Below, piece by piece: positions 62,790-64,000 of a stretch of DNA of 64,000 bases. This DNA comes from Streptomyces sp. 2114.4. Its GTDB lineage: Bacteria > Actinomycetota > Actinomycetes > Streptomycetales > Streptomycetaceae. The position numbers were made by a program, and so were the translations under genes. The notes beneath the pieces are model-generated. The model searched no databases. It was not told the origin of the DNA and saw nothing but the letters and a program-made list of their open reading frames with translations. The first letter of the stretch is position 1. The number at the start of each line of letters is the position of its first letter. The stretch is taken from contig NZ_FYEY01000002.1 of the NCBI RefSeq assembly GCF_900187385.1, forward strand, positions 28,067-92,066. The letters are read 5' to 3'.

Positions 62790-63173
62790 TCATCGCGGGC
62801 TTACTCGGGGAACCCGGAGCGCCCGCCAGGCGACCTCGTCTGGGATGCCGGAGACGTCGCCGCCCTCCTTGGGGCGCAGCGTGTGCTGGTGGGCGGCGAA
62901 GGCCCGCTTGTGGGCGTTCGTCCAGTCCTGGCCGAGGCGGACGCCTTCGGGGGCGTGGCCTTCCTGCTCGAGGCGGCGGCCCATCGCACCGACGATTTCG
63001 CTGCTGCGGCCGCCGTGGAAGAAGGCGGATCCGGGGAACGGCTCGTACAGGTCGTCGTTGTCCGCGTCCGGCTCGGTGGCCTGGGGCTGCTCGGGCTCCG
63101 GTGCTTCTTCTGGGGCTTCAGCTGTGTCCGTGGCGGTGTGTTCTTCGTCGGGCTCGTGCTTTGCGCGCGGCAT
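62790..63173 (-). CDS. Protein with endolysin-type wall-binding-like domain only
   Basis: 127 aa from ATG 63173. Acidic linker (EEHTATDTAEAPEEAPEPEQ) followed by YEPFPGSAFFHGGRSSEIVG, MGRRLEQEGHAPEGVRLGQD, matching the C-terminal domain of the lysin next door but without a catalytic part. Perhaps a structural or tail-associated protein that docks on the wall. Confidence 0.6.
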   Translation of the reverse strand: MPRAKHEPDEEHTATDTAEAPEEAPEPEQPQATEPDADNDDLYEPFPGSAFFHGGRSSEIVGAMGRRLEQEGHAPEGVRLGQDWTNAHKRAFAAHQHTLRPKEGGDVSGIPDEVAWRALRVPRVSPR

Positions 63174-63994
63174 CACTGGCTCCTGGAGTCGAGGCGCGGC
63201 TGGATGAGGTCGATTTCGGAGCGAAGGGCCTGGTAGACGGCCAGGGACATGCGGAAGGAACCGTTGTCGCCCCAGGACCCCCAGGAATTTCTGACGCGGA
63301 GGACGGTGTGCTCGTAGGCGATGTCGCCCTCGACCTCGGCGACGGACTCGATGGCGGTGATGCAGACCTCGTGACCGCCAGCGACCGGGGAGTCCTGCCA
63401 GTGAGGGATCTCGTCCAGCAGCGCGAGGGAGGAGACCGGTTCGAAAAACGCCTGATGCCAGGGCATGCCCATCAGGACCGGGCCGGTCTGGAGCAGTGCA
63501 CACAGCTCTTCTGCGGTCTTGGCGTGGCCGTACTGGTCGATGAGCCCGCGTCGGCGGAGTGCCTTGGCGACGCCGAGGCCGGAGGATCCGCAGTCATCCG
63601 AGGGCCAGGTGTAGTCGAGCCACTGGTCGGCCTTGGTGGCGTCGGCGTATAGCTGGATGGCGAAGCGCTCGGCGGCGACGGCGTCGGTGGTGTCCAGGCC
63701 TGCCTTGGCGCATGCGTCGTGGCTGAGGAGGACGGACAGGCAGGCGGTGGCAGCATTGGCGGTGCAGCTGCCGAGCGCGTCCACGTCCTGGACCCCGTCG
63801 AACATCTGTGAGGTGTGGATGCGCTGCGCGAGGAGATTCTGTTGGTCGAGCACGGGAACCCGAGGTGCCCACTCCACTGTGCGGATAGTCGCGCCGGCGT
63901 ACGGGCGGCGGTAGGCAAGGCTGCGGGGGTCCAGCACGCGGTGCCGGCCCAATGAGCCGGTTACGTCGTACTGGGTGATGTCGAGGTCGGGCAA
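63173..63994 (-). CDS. C1-type (papain-like) cysteine peptidase
   Basis: 273 aa shown from TTG 63994; the frame is still open at the window edge, so the true start may lie outside. Catalytic Cys77 in ALGSCTANAA, His208 in AGGHEVCIT, Asn236 in RVRNSWGSWGDNGSF: complete C1 triad. A Gln for the oxyanion hole is expected upstream (DQQNLLAQ, about 50-57). In phages such proteins sit in the tail region and may process structural proteins or host surface proteins. Its gene abuts the next without a gap. Confidence 0.75.
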   Translation of the reverse strand: MPDLDITQYDVTGSLGRHRVLDPRSLAYRRPYAGATIRTVEWAPRVPVLDQQNLLAQRIHTSQMFDGVQDVDALGSCTANAATACLSVLLSHDACAKAGLDTTDAVAAERFAIQLYADATKADQWLDYTWPSDDCGSSGLGVAKALRRRGLIDQYGHAKTAEELCALLQTGPVLMGMPWHQAFFEPVSSLALLDEIPHWQDSPVAGGHEVCITAIESVAEVEGDIAYEHTVLRVRNSWGSWGDNGSFRMSLAVYQALRSEIDLIQPRLDSRSQ

Positions 63995-64000
63995 TGCCCC

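Noticed and set aside
58488..63207. Long rightward open frames across the tail and lysis genes
   Set aside because: They mirror the collagen repeats and lysin on the other strand (Arg/Pro-rich noise) while the leftward frames have intact SGNH, GH25 and holin features.

Overview
The window is GC-rich, uses high-GC codons and many GTG starts, and carries Wbl (WhiB-like) iron-sulphur proteins, MmyB-type and TPR-linked XRE regulators and a type III polyketide synthase. This points to Streptomyces or a close relative. It is not ordinary chromosome. Nearly every gene is short, most overlap their neighbours by 1-4 bases, and the known functions are those of a phage that also keeps itself as a plasmid: ParA/ParB with palindromic parS-like sites, two DciA-like helicase loaders, SSB, Rad52-type annealing protein, RusA resolvase, DNA ligase, cytosine methyltransferase, a PAPS-reductase-like protein, a tyrosine integrase, and at the right edge tail-fibre, holin and endolysin genes. 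Head, terminase and most tail genes are not visible and would have to lie outside the window. Phage-plasmid (or a prophage with plasmid genes) is therefore my inference, not a demonstrated fact.

Layout. 1-5951 (minus strand): low-complexity, membrane and small unknown proteins. 6088-10286 (plus): control region with two palindromic operators, an XRE-TPR regulator, two related small DNA-binding proteins, a replication-initiator-like protein and a GIY-YIG/GntR fusion. 10334-22922 (plus, with a Zn protein and a DNA ligase on minus): accessory block of small genes, a zinc metalloprotease, a chain of overlapping small genes, an MmyB-like regulator and a type III PKS. 23010-36552 (minus): DNA-binding proteins, NERD nuclease, LuxR-type regulator, MazG-like protein, SSB, Wbl-HTH, RusA and many small unknown genes. 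36769-43881 (minus): parAB, DciA-like pair, HTH replication-like protein. 44209-51534 (minus): HTH, second Wbl, PAPS-reductase-like protein, C5 methyltransferase, Rad52. 51666-53583 (plus) and 53577-56958 (minus): WYL, FtsK-gamma-like and integrase region. 57207-58224 (plus): four small genes. 58434-63994 (minus): collagen-like SGNH tail protein, membrane proteins, holin, endolysin, C1 peptidase.

Regulation is unusually visible. Two families of repeated promoter-like elements are scattered over the window. Family A has GAACCTG abutting a -35, a 17-base spacer and CATGCT or TAGTGT; there are five copies at 10334, 15992, 29551, 35519 and 51601. Family B has GGGGCAA or a close variant, 13-14 bases, CCGCG, then CAGCAT or CCAT; there are five copies at 11239, 13823, 16782, 21564 and 51951. 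They sit before otherwise unrelated genes and suggest two phage-wide regulons. Strong hairpins close most transcription units. Three 19-base palindromes mark the partition locus, two of them inside the parB reading frame. One 27-base element occurs twice in inverted orientation and brackets the 14.3 kb integrase-containing segment.

All functions are read from sequence motifs by eye. Family names without clear catalytic residues are tentative, and no database search was possible.
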